A stretch of 64,000 bases of DNA from Kitasatospora sp. Root107 (GTDB lineage: Bacteria > Actinomycetota > Actinomycetes > Streptomycetales > Streptomycetaceae). The position numbers were made by a program, and so were the translations under genes. The notes beneath the pieces are model-generated. The model did not search any database, had not been told where the DNA came from, and saw only the letters and a list, made by a program, of their open reading frames with translations. This document shows, piece after piece, positions 1 to 12,073 of this stretch (position 1 is its first letter; every line of letters starts with the position of its first letter). The stretch lies in contig NZ_LMCT01000001.1 of assembly GCF_001424875.1 (NCBI RefSeq), positions 54,022 to 118,021 on the forward strand, in the 5' to 3' direction.

Positions 1-118
1 GAGCCGTGAGGAGGAGGGGGCTACATCGAAGGATGCACCGCCGGTTCGGCAGTACCGACGACGCCGGGGAACGCGCGGTGCGAAAGGCTGGAAGCCGTCC
101 CCGAAGAGGAGAAGTCCC

Positions 119-661
119 ATGATCGTCACACTCGTCGTGGCCGGCGAGATCGGCTTCTGGGTCGTCCTCGCCCTCGCCCTGGCCGCCCGCTACCTGCTCA
201 GGTGGCGCACCGTCAGCACCGCGCTGCTGCTCGGCCTGCCGCTGATCGACCTGGTGATCCTGCTGCTCACCGTGCTCGACCTGCGGCACGGCACGGTGGC
301 GAGCTGGACGCACGGCCTGGCCGCCGCCTACGTGGGCTTCTCCGTCGCCTACGGGCACTACCTGGTGACCTGGGCCGACGCCCGCGTCCACCACCGCTTC
401 GCGGGCGGCCCCGAGCCGGTCGCCGCCCCGAAGTACGGCTCCGCCCGGGCCGTCCACGAGTGGAAGATCTTCGCCCGCACCACGCTCGCGGCGGCGATCA
501 CCGTGACCCTGATCGCCGCCATGAGCTGGCTGGTCGACGACCCGTCGCGGACCGGGGCGCTCGACTTCTGGTACCAGCGGATGGGCTGGGTGCTCGCGAT
601 CAGCCTGGTGATCGCGGGCAGCTATACGGTCTTCCCGAAGAAGGCCGCGGGCAGCCGCTGA
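119..661 (+). CDS. Hypothetical integral membrane protein
   Basis: 180-aa hydrophobic protein that I cannot assign to a named family. About four to five membrane segments can be seen, near residues 6-25, 33-51, 62-80, 119-137 and 152-170, with a short basic cytoplasmic-looking stretch between the third and fourth. An ATG preceded by GAGGAG at good spacing supports the start. It is the only rightward gene at this edge and converges on the cobalamin adenosyltransferase gene 7 bp away. No catalytic motif is visible, so no function is proposed. Confidence 0.75.
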   Translation: MIVTLVVAGEIGFWVVLALALAARYLLRWRTVSTALLLGLPLIDLVILLLTVLDLRHGTVASWTHGLAAAYVGFSVAYGHYLVTWADARVHHRFAGGPEPVAAPKYGSARAVHEWKIFARTTLAAAITVTLIAAMSWLVDDPSRTGALDFWYQRMGWVLAISLVIAGSYTVFPKKAAGSR

Positions 662-668
662 CCGTCCG

Positions 669-1241
669 TCAGCGGTTCTCGCCCGGGACCCAGAGGACGT
701 CGCCGCGCTCCTTGTTGGCCGCCCTGGCCAGGATGAAGAGCAGGTCGGAGAGGCGGTTGAGGTACTTGGCGGTGAGCGGGTTGACGCTGTCGCCGTGCTC
801 CTCGATCGCCGCCCAGGTGGCCCGCTCGGCGCGGCGGACCACGGTGCAGGCCAGGTGCAGGTGGGCGGCGCCGGGGGTGCCGCCGGGGAGGATGAAACTG
901 CGCAGCTTCTCCAGCTGCTCCAGATAGTGGTCGCAGTCGGTCTCCAGGCGGTCCACGTAGGACTGCAGCACCCGCAGCGGCGGGTACTTCGGGTCCTCGA
1001 CCACCGGTGTGGCCAGGTCCGCGCCGACGTCGAACAGGTCGTTCTGGACCCGGACCAGCACCGTGGCGATGTCCTCGTCCAGCGCACCGACGGCCAGCGC
1101 CACGCCGATCGCGGCGTTGGCCTCGTTGGTGTCGGCGTAGGCGACCAGCCGGGGGTCGGTCTTGGTCGTGCGGCTCATGTCACCGAGCGCGGTGGTGCCG
1201 TCATCGCCGGTACGGGTGTAGATGCGCGTGAGATTGACCAT
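669..1241 (-). CDS. Cob(I)yrinic acid a,c-diamide adenosyltransferase, PduO type
   Basis: 190 aa, the usual length for the PduO/MMAB-type ATP:cob(I)alamin adenosyltransferase, a trimeric cytoplasmic enzyme that moves the adenosyl group of ATP onto reduced cobalamin to give coenzyme B12. The N-terminal RIYTRTGDDGTT (residues 6-17) is the ATP-binding signature. RRAER (136-140) and NRLSDLLF (162-169) are the conserved C-terminal substrate and ATP-contact segments. The start is an ATG. No cobalamin riboswitch is apparent upstream; only about 30 bp separate it from the VOC gene, so the two may be co-transcribed. Confidence 0.93.
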   Translation of the reverse strand: MVNLTRIYTRTGDDGTTALGDMSRTTKTDPRLVAYADTNEANAAIGVALAVGALDEDIATVLVRVQNDLFDVGADLATPVVEDPKYPPLRVLQSYVDRLETDCDHYLEQLEKLRSFILPGGTPGAAHLHLACTVVRRAERATWAAIEEHGDSVNPLTAKYLNRLSDLLFILARAANKERGDVLWVPGENR

Positions 1242-1274
1242 GCGCGGCAGCCTAACGGCACGAGTTAGCGTGCG

Positions 1275-1655
1275 TTAATGCTCCTGGTGCATGATGCAGA
1301 GCACGTTGCCCTCGCAGTCCTTGAACCACGCGGCAGCGCCGTCAGGCCACTCGGCCACGCCGTCGGTGGTCTTGATGCCGGGCATGTCGTAGTCCTCGAA
1401 CACCACGCCGTTCGAACGCAGCTGCGCCATCTCGGCCTTGAGGTCGGCGACCTCGAAGTCCATCTGGGTGTGGCCGGCCCGCTCGTTGACCTGGGTCTGG
1501 TAGAGGCCGAACTTACCGCCGGCCGTCTCGTACATGACGCCGCCCTCGGGGAACTCCGAGACCGGGTCCATACCGAGCTTGTCGTGGTACCAGCGCTTGG
1601 CCCGGTCCAGGTCGGCGACCGGCAGGGTGGTGTGGGTTGTCGCTTCGGCCAACAT
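1275..1655 (-). CDS. VOC (glyoxalase/bleomycin-resistance fold) protein
   Basis: 126 aa with the paired beta-alpha-beta-beta-beta architecture of the vicinal-oxygen-chelate superfamily. The first module starts with ATTHTTLPVADLDRAKRWYH, and the second ends with AAWFKDCEGNVLCIMH, which carries a late acidic metal-ligand position (the EG of DCEGN). The family includes lyases, dioxygenases and drug-binding proteins, and the substrate cannot be read from sequence. A strong GAAGGAGG lies just upstream of the ATG. It sits between the adenosyltransferase and DUF2550 genes on the same strand. Confidence 0.8.
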   Translation of the reverse strand: MLAEATTHTTLPVADLDRAKRWYHDKLGMDPVSEFPEGGVMYETAGGKFGLYQTQVNERAGHTQMDFEVADLKAEMAQLRSNGVVFEDYDMPGIKTTDGVAEWPDGAAAWFKDCEGNVLCIMHQEH

Positions 1656-1704
1656 CAGTGGGCCTCCTTCTCGGAGCGGTCCCCCTGCAACCAGTGTGGC
1701 GCGC

Positions 1705-2205
1705 TCAGGCGACGTTCACTCGCTGGCCGGGCGGGGCCGCCTCGAGCCAGGCCAGGAAGCCGGTCAACGCGTCGTCGCTCATGGCCAGTTCGAGCGGGAC
1801 GCCGTTGTGCAGGCAGCGCAGCACGACCGAGCCGGAGAGCAGGGCGAGCTCCTCCTGGCCCTCGGGGTAGCGGCGGCCGAGCACCTCGATCTCCCGGCGC
1901 GGCAGCACCTTGCGCGGGCGCGGGGCGTAGGAGAAGACCCGGAACCACTCGATCGAGTCGCCGCTGTAGCGGCCGATACCAAAAACCCACCCCTTGCCGT
2001 CGGTCACCGGGACCGGGGCGGAGGTGGGCTCACCGTTACTGTCGAGATCGGGCTGCGTGGAGGCGTCGGCCGGCATTTTGAGCCGGTAACTGCAGTCGAA
2101 GGTGCCGCCTACCCGCTGGATCACCCGGCGGCGTACCGCGAAGACCACCAGACCCAGCACGCAGAGCGCCACGACCGCCGCGCACACCACAAGGGCGAGG
2201 ACCAT
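1705..2205 (-). CDS. DUF2550 domain membrane-anchored protein
   Basis: 166 aa when started at the ATG at 2205, which has a perfect AGGAGG 9 nt upstream. The reading frame stays open for 20 more codons upstream, but those have no ribosome site. One N-terminal membrane helix (about residues 1-23) is followed by a basic patch (RRRVIQR) and a compact domain containing FDCSYRL and WVFGIGRYSGDSIEWFRVFS. This matches the actinobacterial DUF2550 family, which usually lies next to the ATP synthase operon as it does here. Function is unknown; the topology suggests a cytoplasmic domain tethered to the membrane. Confidence 0.85.
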   Translation of the reverse strand: MVLALVVCAAVVALCVLGLVVFAVRRRVIQRVGGTFDCSYRLKMPADASTQPDLDSNGEPTSAPVPVTDGKGWVFGIGRYSGDSIEWFRVFSYAPRPRKVLPRREIEVLGRRYPEGQEELALLSGSVVLRCLHNGVPLELAMSDDALTGFLAWLEAAPPGQRVNVA

Positions 2206-2287
2206 GCTCACCGACCTCCTCGCTACCCGCATCCCCGTTGCCGGTCGTATCAACGACGGCGGCACTGTCCTACCAACTGATACGACA

Positions 2288-2319
2288 GTCCCGGGGTCAC
2301 GCTCTCGCGTCCCCGGGAC
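2288..2319 (-). terminator. Probable terminator of the atp operon
   Basis: A perfect 9-bp inverted repeat (GTCCCGGGG / CCCCGGGAC) with a 14-nt loop lies about 40 nt beyond the atpC stop codon and upstream of the DUF2550 gene. It has no U-tract, as is common for GC-rich actinobacterial terminators. Confidence 0.55.
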
Positions 2320-2357
2320 CGTCGGTCTTACCCAGCCCGCAAGGGGCTGACGTGCGT

Positions 2358-2738
2358 TCAGGCGGCCTTGCGATGACCGACCGCGAGCAGGCGGACCTCG
2401 GCGCGACGCTCGGCGTGCGCGTCGAGCTCGCTCTTGGCGGTCTCCAGCGCGCGCTCGGCGCGGGCGACGTCGATCTCGTCCGCCAGCTCGGCGATCTCCG
2501 CGAGCAGAGAAAGCTTGTTGTCGGCGAAGGAGATGAAGCCACCGTGCACGGCGGCGACGACGGTGCCACCGTCGGTGGTGCGGATGGTGACCGGACCGGT
2601 CTCCAGCACGCTCAGCACCGGGGTGTGACCCGGCATGATGCCGGTGTCACCGGAGGCCGTACGGGCGACAACGATGGTGGCCGCACCGGACCACACCTTG
2701 CGGTCGGCTGCGACCAGCTCGACGTGCAGCTCAGCCAA
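2358..2738 (-). CDS. atpC: F1Fo ATP synthase epsilon subunit
   Basis: 126 aa. This central-stalk subunit couples rotation to the c-ring and can inhibit ATP hydrolysis. The N-terminal beta-sandwich is clear (AELHVELVAADRKVWSG, then GIMPGHTPVLSVLETGPV), followed by the helical hairpin rich in Ala and Glu. The start codon is TTG, placed 7 nt after GGAG; no ATG fits. A rare start plus the hairpin upstream suggests its expression is tuned below that of the other F1 subunits. It is the last gene of the atp operon. Confidence 0.96.
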   Translation of the reverse strand: MAELHVELVAADRKVWSGAATIVVARTASGDTGIMPGHTPVLSVLETGPVTIRTTDGGTVVAAVHGGFISFADNKLSLLAEIAELADEIDVARAERALETAKSELDAHAERRAEVRLLAVGHRKAA

Positions 2739-2866
2739 CGTGGGCTCCTAGGCTCTTGCGACCGCCGAATGCCTCGGCGATTGCGGTAAGAATAACGGGC
2801 CCGCGCCCCCGGCATGAAACCAAGGACACGGAGATGACCGGGATCACAACGAATCCTCCGGTCTAG

Positions 2867-2908
2867 CCGTGAGGGGCGGCCCCCAGGGACGGGGACCACC
2901 CCTCACGG
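2867..2908 (-). terminator. Intercistronic hairpin between atpD and atpC
   Basis: A perfect 10-bp inverted repeat (CCGTGAGGGG / CCCCTCACGG) encloses a second CCCC/GGGG pairing. It lies 27 nt after the atpD stop and about 130 nt before the atpC start. It could be an attenuator, a processing site or an mRNA-stabilising 3' end; the sequence alone cannot tell which. Confidence 0.5.
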
Positions 2909-2935
2909 TCAGTCATGCGGTCGGGCGGGCCGAAA

Positions 2936-5298
<2,363 letters not shown>

Positions 5299-5330
5299 GG
5301 GTCGTTACGTCCTTTCCCTCGCTACCGGAC

Positions 5331-6905
5331 TCAGGCCTGCTCGCCGAGGAGCTTGCCGTCGGCGGTCGTGAAACCGAGCTTGAACGCCGCGATCGCCTCG
5401 GTGAGCGCGTCGATCGTGCCGTCCTCGAGCTTGCTGGTCTCGACGATGCCCGCGAGCAGGTCCTTCTTCGAGGTCCGCAGGTGGTCGAGGAACTCGCGCT
5501 CGAAGCGGCGGATGTCCGCCACCGGGACGTCGTCCAGCTTGCCCGTGGTGCCGGCCCAGATCGAGACGACCTGCTCCTCGACCGGGAACGGCTGGTACTG
5601 ACCCTGCTTCAGCAGCTCGATCATGCGCGCACCGCGCTCCAGCTGAGCCTTGGAGGCCGGGTCCAGGTCGGAACCGAAGGCGGCGAACGCCTCCAGCTCA
5701 CGGAACTGGGCCAGGTCCAGGCGCAGACGGCCGGCGACCGACTTCATCGCCTTGATCTGGGCCGAGCCACCGACGCGGGAGACCGAGATACCGACGTTCA
5801 CGGCCGGGCGGATGCCGGCGTTGAACAGGTCGGACTCCAGGAAGATCTGGCCGTCGGTGATCGAGATGACGTTGGTCGGGATGTACGCCGACACGTCGTT
5901 GGCCTTGGTCTCGATGATCGGCAGACCGGTCATCGAGCCCGCGCCCAGCGCGTCGCCGAGCTTCGCGCAACGCTCCAGCAGACGGGAGTGCAGGTAGAAG
6001 ACGTCACCCGGGTAGGCCTCGCGGCCCGGCGGACGACGGAGCAGCAGCGACACGGAGCGGTACGCCTCGGCCTGCTTCGACAGGTCGTCGAAGATGATGA
6101 GGACGTGCTTGCCGTCGTACATCCACTCCTGGCCGATGGCCGAACCGGTGTACGGGGCGAGGTACTTGAAGCCGGCCGGGTCCGAGGCGGGAGCGGCCAC
6201 GATGGTGGTGTACTCCAGCGCGCCGGCCTCCTCCAGGGCGCCACGGACGGACGCGATGGTGGAGCCCTTCTGGCCCACGGCGACGTAGATGCAGCGAACC
6301 TGCTTCTTCGGGTCGCCCGAGTGCCAGTTGTCACGCTGGTTGATGATCGTGTCGATCGCCACCGCGGTCTTGCCGGTCTGGCGGTCGCCGATGATCAGCT
6401 GACGCTGGCCACGGCCGATCGGGGTCATCGCGTCGATGGCCTTGATGCCGGTCTGCATCGGCTCGTGCACCGACTTGCGGACCATGACACCCGGAGCCTG
6501 CAGCTCCAGGGCACGACGGCCGCTGGAGGCGATGTCGCCCAGGCCGTCGATCGGGTTGCCCAGCGGGTCCACGACACGGCCGAGGTAGCCCTCGCCGACC
6601 GGAACGGAGAGGACCTCGCCGGTGCGGTGCACCGTCTGACCCTCTTCGATGCCGCTGAACTCGCCGAGGACGACGACACCGATCTCGCGGGTGTCGAGGT
6701 TCAGCGCGAGGCCGAGGGTGCCGTCCTCGAACTTCAGCAGCTCGTTGGCCATGACCGAGGGAAGACCCTCGACCTTGGCAATACCGTCCATGGCCTCGGT
6801 GACCGTACCGACCTCTTCACGCGAGGCGGCGTCCGGCTGGTACGACTGGACAAAGTCGGCCAGCGCGTCCCGGATTTCCTCCGGACGGATCGTAAGCTCC
6901 GCCAT
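5331..6905 (-). CDS. atpA: F1Fo ATP synthase alpha subunit
   Basis: 524 aa. This is the regulatory nucleotide-binding subunit of F1, alternating with beta. The Walker [14 protein letters not shown], the [18 protein letters not shown]alker B region and the arginine-finger-bearing segment ([16 protein letters not shown]) are all present. The N-terminal crown domain begins at [17 protein letters not shown]. The start is an ATG. A 177-nt gap separates it from atpH, the longest gap among the F1 genes apart from that before atpC. Confidence 0.98.
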   Translation of the reverse strand: MAELTIRPEEIRDALADFVQSYQPDAASREEVGTVTEAMDGIAKVEGLPSVMANELLKFEDGTLGLALNLDTREIGVVVLGEFSGIEEGQTVHRTGEVLSVPVGEGYLGRVVDPLGNPIDGLGDIASSGRRALELQAPGVMVRKSVHEPMQTGIKAIDAMTPIGRGQRQLIIGDRQTGKTAVAIDTIINQRDNWHSGDPKKQVRCIYVAVGQKGSTIASVRGALEEAGALEYTTIVAAPASDPAGFKYLAPYTGSAIGQEWMYDGKHVLIIFDDLSKQAEAYRSVSLLLRRPPGREAYPGDVFYLHSRLLERCAKLGDALGAGSMTGLPIIETKANDVSAYIPTNVISITDGQIFLESDLFNAGIRPAVNVGISVSRVGGSAQIKAMKSVAGRLRLDLAQFRELEAFAAFGSDLDPASKAQLERGARMIELLKQGQYQPFPVEEQVVSIWAGTTGKLDDVPVADIRRFEREFLDHLRTSKKDLLAGIVETSKLEDGTIDALTEAIAAFKLGFTTADGKLLGEQA

Positions 6906-7082
6906 CAGGCTTCCCTGCTCTCCTAGTTTGCGATCCTCGGCCCGCCATTGAGGGCCGCAAGTATTCGACTCTCGGCCGGGTCATGCGAACCGGCCGTACG
7001 ATTTGCCGGCTCCGAGGAGCCGCTGCGCGACTTCCCGGCGGAGCCGGTTCCCGACCGAGGGTCGGATGGTGCTGGTGGGTCG

Positions 7083-7898
7083 TCAGCCTTCGAGGGCCTG
7101 GCGAGCGCCTTCGAGGCGGCTCGACACGGTGCCGTCGATGATCTCGTCACCGATCTGCACCCGGACACCACCCTGGACCGTGGGGTCCACGTCGATGTTC
7201 AGGTGCACCTGGCGGCCGTAGAGCCGGCCGAGCGCACTGCCCAGGCGGTCCTTCTGACCGTCCGACAGCGGAACGGCGGTGGTGACCAGGGCCACCACGC
7301 GACCACGCCGGGCAGCGGCGAGCTTGGAGTAGGACTCCAGGCCGTGCTCCAGGCTACGACCACGCGGGTCGGTGACCAACGTGCTGACCAGACGGGCGGT
7401 GCCCGCGTTCACCCGGCCACCGAGCAGCTTCTTGACCAGCTCCGCCTTGGCGGCGGGACCGGCCTTCGGCTCGGTGAGGGCGCTGCGCAGCTCGTGCGAG
7501 CCGCTGACGATCCGTCCGAAACGGAACAGCTCGTCCTCGACGTCGTCCAGCTGACCGGCCCTGTCGGCCGCGATGATCTCGGCGTACGCGGCGAGTTCCT
7601 CGACCGCGTCCGCGAAGTCACGGCCACCGGACCAGCGGGACCGGACCAGGCCGGAGACCAGGTCGACGACCTCGCCGGAGACCTGACCGGCCAGCAGCGT
7701 GCCGACCAGCTGGGCCTTGTCCTGACCGGACCGCGAGGGGTCGGTCAGCACCCGGCGGAGCGAGACCTCGCGGTCCAGCAGCGCCGTCACGGCGGTGAGT
7801 TCCTGGGCGAGCTTGGCCGCGTCCACCGAGGTGTTGTCGGTCAGGCTCTCGAGGTTCTCCCGGCCGGCGGCCAGGGCCTCACGGCTGGCGCCGATCAC
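7083..7898 (-). CDS. atpH: F1Fo ATP synthase delta subunit
   Basis: 271 aa, well above the roughly 177 aa of enterobacterial delta but normal for Streptomyces and relatives. Delta caps the alpha3beta3 hexamer and fastens the peripheral stalk. The conserved C-terminal segment (VVALVTTAVPLSDGQKDRLG, then GGVRVQIGDEIIDGTVSSRL) is intact. The extra length lies in the N-terminal helical half. The start is a GTG that overlaps the atpF stop (GTGA), so the two are translationally coupled. Confidence 0.97.
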   Translation of the reverse strand: MIGASREALAAGRENLESLTDNTSVDAAKLAQELTAVTALLDREVSLRRVLTDPSRSGQDKAQLVGTLLAGQVSGEVVDLVSGLVRSRWSGGRDFADAVEELAAYAEIIAADRAGQLDDVEDELFRFGRIVSGSHELRSALTEPKAGPAAKAELVKKLLGGRVNAGTARLVSTLVTDPRGRSLEHGLESYSKLAAARRGRVVALVTTAVPLSDGQKDRLGSALGRLYGRQVHLNIDVDPTVQGGVRVQIGDEIIDGTVSSRLEGARQALEG

Positions 7899-8461
7899 TT
7901 GGACGCACCCTGGGCCGCAGAGGCCTTGGCCTCCAGGTCGTCCAGGAAGCGGTCGATCACGCCACTCTGCCGGGCGGAGTCCTCGAGGGACTCGCCGACG
8001 ATGCGGGAGGCGAGCTGCGAGGCGAGCGAGCCGACGTCCTGACGCAGGACGGCAGTTGCCTGCTTCTTGTCGGCCTCGATCTGCGCGTGGCCGGCGGCGA
8101 CGATGGACTCGCGCTGACGCTGGCCCTCCTCGCGCATCTCGGCGACCAGGGCAGCGCCCTGCTCACGAGCCTGCTCGTTGATACGAGCGGCCTCGTGACG
8201 CGCCTCGGAGAGCTCGGCACGGTACTGCTCAAGCAGGGCCTGGGCCTCGGCCTGAGCGGCTTCCGCACGCTCCATGCCGCCCTCGATCGCGTCCCGGCGG
8301 TCCGCCAGCACCTTTTCGATGCTGGGCAGGAGCTTCTTGCCGAGGATGCCGAAGACGATGAAGAAGCAGAGCAGGCCGATGATGATCTCGGGCCACTCGG
8401 GGAGCAGGGGGTTCATCTTCTCCCCCTCCTCCGCGAGGAGGAGTGCCACAGAGGCGCTCAT
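7895..8461 (-). CDS. atpF: F1Fo ATP synthase b subunit
   Basis: 188 aa. This peripheral-stalk subunit has one N-terminal membrane helix (about residues 24-43, EIIIGLLCFFIVFGILGKKL) followed by a long charged coiled coil rich in Ala, Glu, Gln and Arg that reaches up to delta. The chosen ATG has AAAGG at 7 nt. A second in-frame Met (residue 16) has an even stronger GGAGGAGG upstream and could also initiate. Confidence 0.97.
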   Translation of the reverse strand: MSASVALLLAEEGEKMNPLLPEWPEIIIGLLCFFIVFGILGKKLLPSIEKVLADRRDAIEGGMERAEAAQAEAQALLEQYRAELSEARHEAARINEQAREQGAALVAEMREEGQRQRESIVAAGHAQIEADKKQATAVLRQDVGSLASQLASRIVGESLEDSARQSGVIDRFLDDLEAKASAAQGASK

Positions 8462-8498
8462 ATCTGAACCTTTCGTCGAAAAGGGCTACGACAGGTAA

Positions 8499-8747
<249 letters not shown>

Positions 8748-8815
8748 TCAGGGGTGTTAACCGGGGGTGGTTGGCCACCGGCAGTACGGGGGGATCTGGC
8801 GGGTGCTACAGCGGG

Positions 8816-9628
8816 TCAGTGCGCTTCTTCGAGCGCACCGGCGATGTAGCTGCTGGCCAGCATCACGAAGATGTAGGCCTGCAGGAACTGGACCAGCAGC
8901 TCGAAGGCGGTCAGCGCGAGGGTCACCACGAAGGAGACCGAGCCGTACGCCGCGCCCAGGCTCGGGCTGAGCAGGTACCAGGAGGCGATGGAGAACATCA
9001 CGATCAGCAGGTGGCCGGCGAACATGTTCGCGAAGGCTCGGACCGCGAGCGTGAAGGGACGCACGAAGATGTTCGAGAAGAACTCGATCGGCACCAGGAT
9101 GAACATGACCCAGCCGGGGATGCCCGACGGCCAGCAGAGGTTCTTGAAGCCGCCGACGAAGCCGTGCGTCTTGAAGGTCAGGAACATGTAGGTGAACCAG
9201 ACCACGGCCGCCAGGCCGGCCGGGAACGCGATCGCCGCCATCACAGGGAACTGTGCGAACGGGATGATCGACATGATGTTCATGATCCAGATGAAGAAGA
9301 ACATCGAGACCAGCATCGGGACGTACTTCTCGCCCTTTTTGCCGATCGTCTCCAGCACGATGGACCGCTTGACGAAGTCGTAACCGATCTCACCGACCAG
9401 CTGGAGCTTGCCGGGGAGCAGCTTCGGCTTGGCGAACGCCGCCCAGAAGAAGGCGATCACCAGGAAGGCGCAGAGGAACGCCAGCAGCATCGGCTTGTTG
9501 AACTCGATGCTGCCGATGGTGAAGATCGGCTCGAACTCGAACTCGTTGAGGCCAGGGGCGGGGAAGCCGCAACCGGAGAACAGGTGGCATCCGGCCTCAG
9601 AGGCGAGCTGCGTTACGTCAGCACCCAC
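8816..9628 (-). CDS. atpB: F1Fo ATP synthase a subunit
   Basis: 270 aa with five to six membrane helices. It is the stator half-channel that passes protons to the c-ring. The essential Arg lies in FTLAVRAFANMFAGHLL. I place the start at the GTG at 9628, six nt after AAGGAG. This gives an N-terminus GADVTQ like the SADPTQ start of Streptomyces AtpB. An ATG six codons upstream (9646) has no such ribosome site. The last residues are ALEEAH. Confidence 0.96.
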   Translation of the reverse strand: MGADVTQLASEAGCHLFSGCGFPAPGLNEFEFEPIFTIGSIEFNKPMLLAFLCAFLVIAFFWAAFAKPKLLPGKLQLVGEIGYDFVKRSIVLETIGKKGEKYVPMLVSMFFFIWIMNIMSIIPFAQFPVMAAIAFPAGLAAVVWFTYMFLTFKTHGFVGGFKNLCWPSGIPGWVMFILVPIEFFSNIFVRPFTLAVRAFANMFAGHLLIVMFSIASWYLLSPSLGAAYGSVSFVVTLALTAFELLVQFLQAYIFVMLASSYIAGALEEAH

Positions 9629-9734
9629 CACAGACTCCTTCGTCATGACGCATGGTTACGGCAACCTCGGTGTGTCGGCGCGGCCTGGGGCCACGGTGCG
9701 GCACTGGAACTTGATGGATATCTCGCCGACCCTG

Positions 9735-9756
9735 CGCGGCGTCGTCCGACGCCGCG
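9735..9756 (-). other. Hairpin in the atpI-atpB spacer
   Basis: A perfect 9-bp stem (CGCGGCGTC / GACGCCGCG) with a 4-nt loop lies in the 282-nt gap between atpI and atpB. The gap is otherwise empty of reading frames that look like genes. It may be an RNA processing site or a weak attenuator. Confidence 0.35.
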
Positions 9757-9910
9757 GGATCCTTGAAGACTCTGTGAGTCCGGGGGGCGATCCGTCCGCT
9801 CGGCGGAGAGACCTGGCCACGTCCCGTACTCGTTCGTCGCGACGGACGATAGCAGTCCGTCAGGACGGCATAAACACCGCCCCCCTCGTGCGAGGGACAG
9901 CCGGAGCCGG

Positions 9911-10336
9911 TCACGGCTTGCTGTCCTTCTGGTCCGAGGAGTCGTTCTGCACGTAGTAGAGCTTGGCCTTCATGCCCGCGCGGACCTGGAATCCAGTGAA
10001 GATCAGAACGCAGCCGAGCAGCGTGAAGGCGAACACTTTGGTGTCGAAGAGTGTGGTGTCTTTGAACACTGCGAGCACGATGCCCACCAGCAGGATCTGC
10101 GTGGTGTAGACCAGCAGCGCGCCGGCCATCAACATGTGCGGGTTGTTCCTGGTCAGCCGGTCGAGCGCGATCTGACCGGAGATGAAGAAGGCCAGCACCA
10201 GCAGCGTCGCAGCGAGAGCACCGATCAGGCCCTTCGTCCCCACGACCGCAGCCGAGATCGCGACGGCGACAACTCCGGCAACCGCAGTGGAGATTGCGGC
10301 GCCGCGGAACGGGATCCGGGCGTCGTGGGACGGCAT
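9911..10336 (-). CDS. atpI: AtpI-like ATP synthase accessory membrane protein
   Basis: 141 aa with four predicted membrane helices (about 13-33, 36-56, 68-90 and 100-117) and a charged C-terminal tail (NDSSDQKDSKP). AtpI proteins are small, poorly conserved first genes of atp operons that aid c-ring assembly or cation supply. Position and topology, rather than strong sequence motifs, support the call. The start is an ATG. It is the first gene of the operon. Confidence 0.85.
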   Translation of the reverse strand: MPSHDARIPFRGAAISTAVAGVVAVAISAAVVGTKGLIGALAATLLVLAFFISGQIALDRLTRNNPHMLMAGALLVYTTQILLVGIVLAVFKDTTLFDTKVFAFTLLGCVLIFTGFQVRAGMKAKLYYVQNDSSDQKDSKP

Positions 10337-10622
10337 GTCGGCAGCTCCGGCGGCATGTCGAGAAACGGGGGACGGCGCTTGGGACGCGGTGATGGCACCG
10401 CACCGAGGACACCAGCCGTGGGCCCACCGCTCTGCGGCAGGACCGTCGATGGAGACCGATCAGGGACGGAAGTCCTTCACCTGTCAGGTCTTTCGGCGTG
10501 TTCTCGGTACTCGTGAACGGTATCACAAACTATTTGATGAGAGCTTTACCATGCACGTGTGGTACCTGTCACACCGACAGCCCAACAGTGCCGCCGTACG
10601 GGTGACGACAGTTGACGACCGG
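10337..10622 (-). promoter_or_regulatory. Upstream region of the atp operon
   Basis: 286 bp between the TagO-like gene and atpI with no convincing gene. It contains the most AT-rich patch of the area (about 10521-10552; on the minus strand TCATCAAATAGTTTGTGATACCG), a plausible site for the atp promoter. No clear -35/-10 pair can be named. Confidence 0.4.
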
Positions 10623-11924
10623 TCAGCTCCGCTGCTCGCCCCTCGCGCTGACCGCGGTGGCGCCGGTGCCGAGCCGGCCGAGCAGCTCCTTGTCGTCGGC
10701 CGAGAGCTCCGCCATCGCCGGCGCCTCGGCGGGTGCCGCGGCCGGAGCCGGGCCCTCCTTGCGGTAGCGCGGCGGCACAAAGGCCTGCACGACCCGGGGG
10801 GCGCTCGGGCGGAACCGGGGCATCATCAGCACCACGATGCCGAGCAGGCAGAGCCCAGCCAGCCCGAGCACCAGCGTCCGGCCCCGGCCCGGCACCGAGA
10901 AGGCCACCGTGCCGAAGGCGATCAGCGCGGCCCAGAAGTACATGATCAGCACGGCCCGGCTGTGCGAGTGCCCGACCTCCAGCAGCCGGTGGTGCAGGTG
11001 CTGCTTGTCCGCCGTGAACGGGGACTTGCCCGCCCAGGTCCGGCGGACCACCGCGAGCAGCAGGTCGGCCAGCGGCAGCGCGATCACGGTGAGCGGGAGC
11101 AGCAGCGGGATGTAGATCGGCACCAACTCGTGCACCGTGGCGGTCTGCGAACCGGTCTGATCGGTGATCAGGTCCGGGTCCACCCGGCCGGTGATCGAGA
11201 TCGCGGCGACCGCGAGCATCAGGCCGAGCATCATCGAACCGGAGTCGCCCATGAAGATCCGGGCCGGGTGCAGGTTGTGCGGCAGGAAGCCCAGGCACAT
11301 CCCGATCAGCACCGCGCTGAACAGCACTGCGGGGGCCGCGTCGTTGATGCCGTAGCCGTACCAGAGCCGGTACGAGTAGAGGAAGAACGCCATCGCGGCG
11401 ATGCAGACCATGCCGCCGGCCAGACCGTCCAGGCCGTCGATGAAGTTCACCGCGTTGACCATCACGACCACCAGGGTGACCGAGATGACCATGCCCATGG
11501 TCGGGGTGACCGAGACCGGTCCTACGCCGGGCACCGGGATCGAGATCACCGTGACGCCCTGCCAGACCATCACACCGGCGGCGATCATCTGCCCGCCGAG
11601 CTTCACCAGGGCGTCCACGCCCCACTTGTCGTCCAGCACGCCGAGCAGCCACATGATCCCGGCCCCGGCCAGCAGCGCCCGGATGTCCGCGCTCTGGATG
11701 AACAGGTTGCCCAGGTGGGTCAGCTGCGAGGCGACCATCAGACCGGCGCACAGACCGCCGAACATCGCGATCCCGCCCAGCCGGGGCGTCGGCTCCCGGT
11801 GCACGTCGCGGGCCCGGACCGGCGGCATCGCGCCGGCCACGATCGCGAACTTCCGGACCGGACCGGTCAACAGGTAGGTGACGGCCGCCGTCACGAACAG
11901 GACCAGCAGATACTCACGCACCAC
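10623..11924 (-). CDS. Undecaprenyl-phosphate GlcNAc-1-phosphate transferase family (TagO/WecA, MraY-like)
   Basis: 433 aa with about ten to eleven membrane helices. This family moves a sugar-1-phosphate from a UDP-sugar to polyprenyl phosphate, the first membrane step of teichoic-acid or arabinogalactan-type polymer synthesis. Diagnostic motifs: HREPTPRLGG in the first loop, NAVNFIDGLDGLAGG (catalytic Asp pair), FMGDSGSMMLGL, and the cytoplasmic HLHHRLLEVGHSH. The C-terminal 60 residues are an Ala/Pro-rich, probably disordered tail. The start is a GTG six nt after a perfect AGGAGG. It lies between the SHMT-like gene and the atp operon. Confidence 0.92.
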   Translation of the reverse strand: MVREYLLVLFVTAAVTYLLTGPVRKFAIVAGAMPPVRARDVHREPTPRLGGIAMFGGLCAGLMVASQLTHLGNLFIQSADIRALLAGAGIMWLLGVLDDKWGVDALVKLGGQMIAAGVMVWQGVTVISIPVPGVGPVSVTPTMGMVISVTLVVVMVNAVNFIDGLDGLAGGMVCIAAMAFFLYSYRLWYGYGINDAAPAVLFSAVLIGMCLGFLPHNLHPARIFMGDSGSMMLGLMLAVAAISITGRVDPDLITDQTGSQTATVHELVPIYIPLLLPLTVIALPLADLLLAVVRRTWAGKSPFTADKQHLHHRLLEVGHSHSRAVLIMYFWAALIAFGTVAFSVPGRGRTLVLGLAGLCLLGIVVLMMPRFRPSAPRVVQAFVPPRYRKEGPAPAAAPAEAPAMAELSADDKELLGRLGTGATAVSARGEQRS

Positions 11925-12073
11925 TGACCTCCTGCGCGACGGTCCGACCGGTGGGTACCGAAGGTACCCCCGTGATTGCCCGGGATTCGAGGTGCGTCGC
12001 CACGGAGCACACCTTATTGAGTCGGACGCGCCGCGTGTGCATCGCGGTTCGCCTTCCCGGGTAATCCGGTCCG

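Noticed and set aside
1242..1274. Cobalamin riboswitch before the adenosyltransferase
   Set aside because: Only about 30 bp separate the gene from its neighbour; there is no room for the aptamer.
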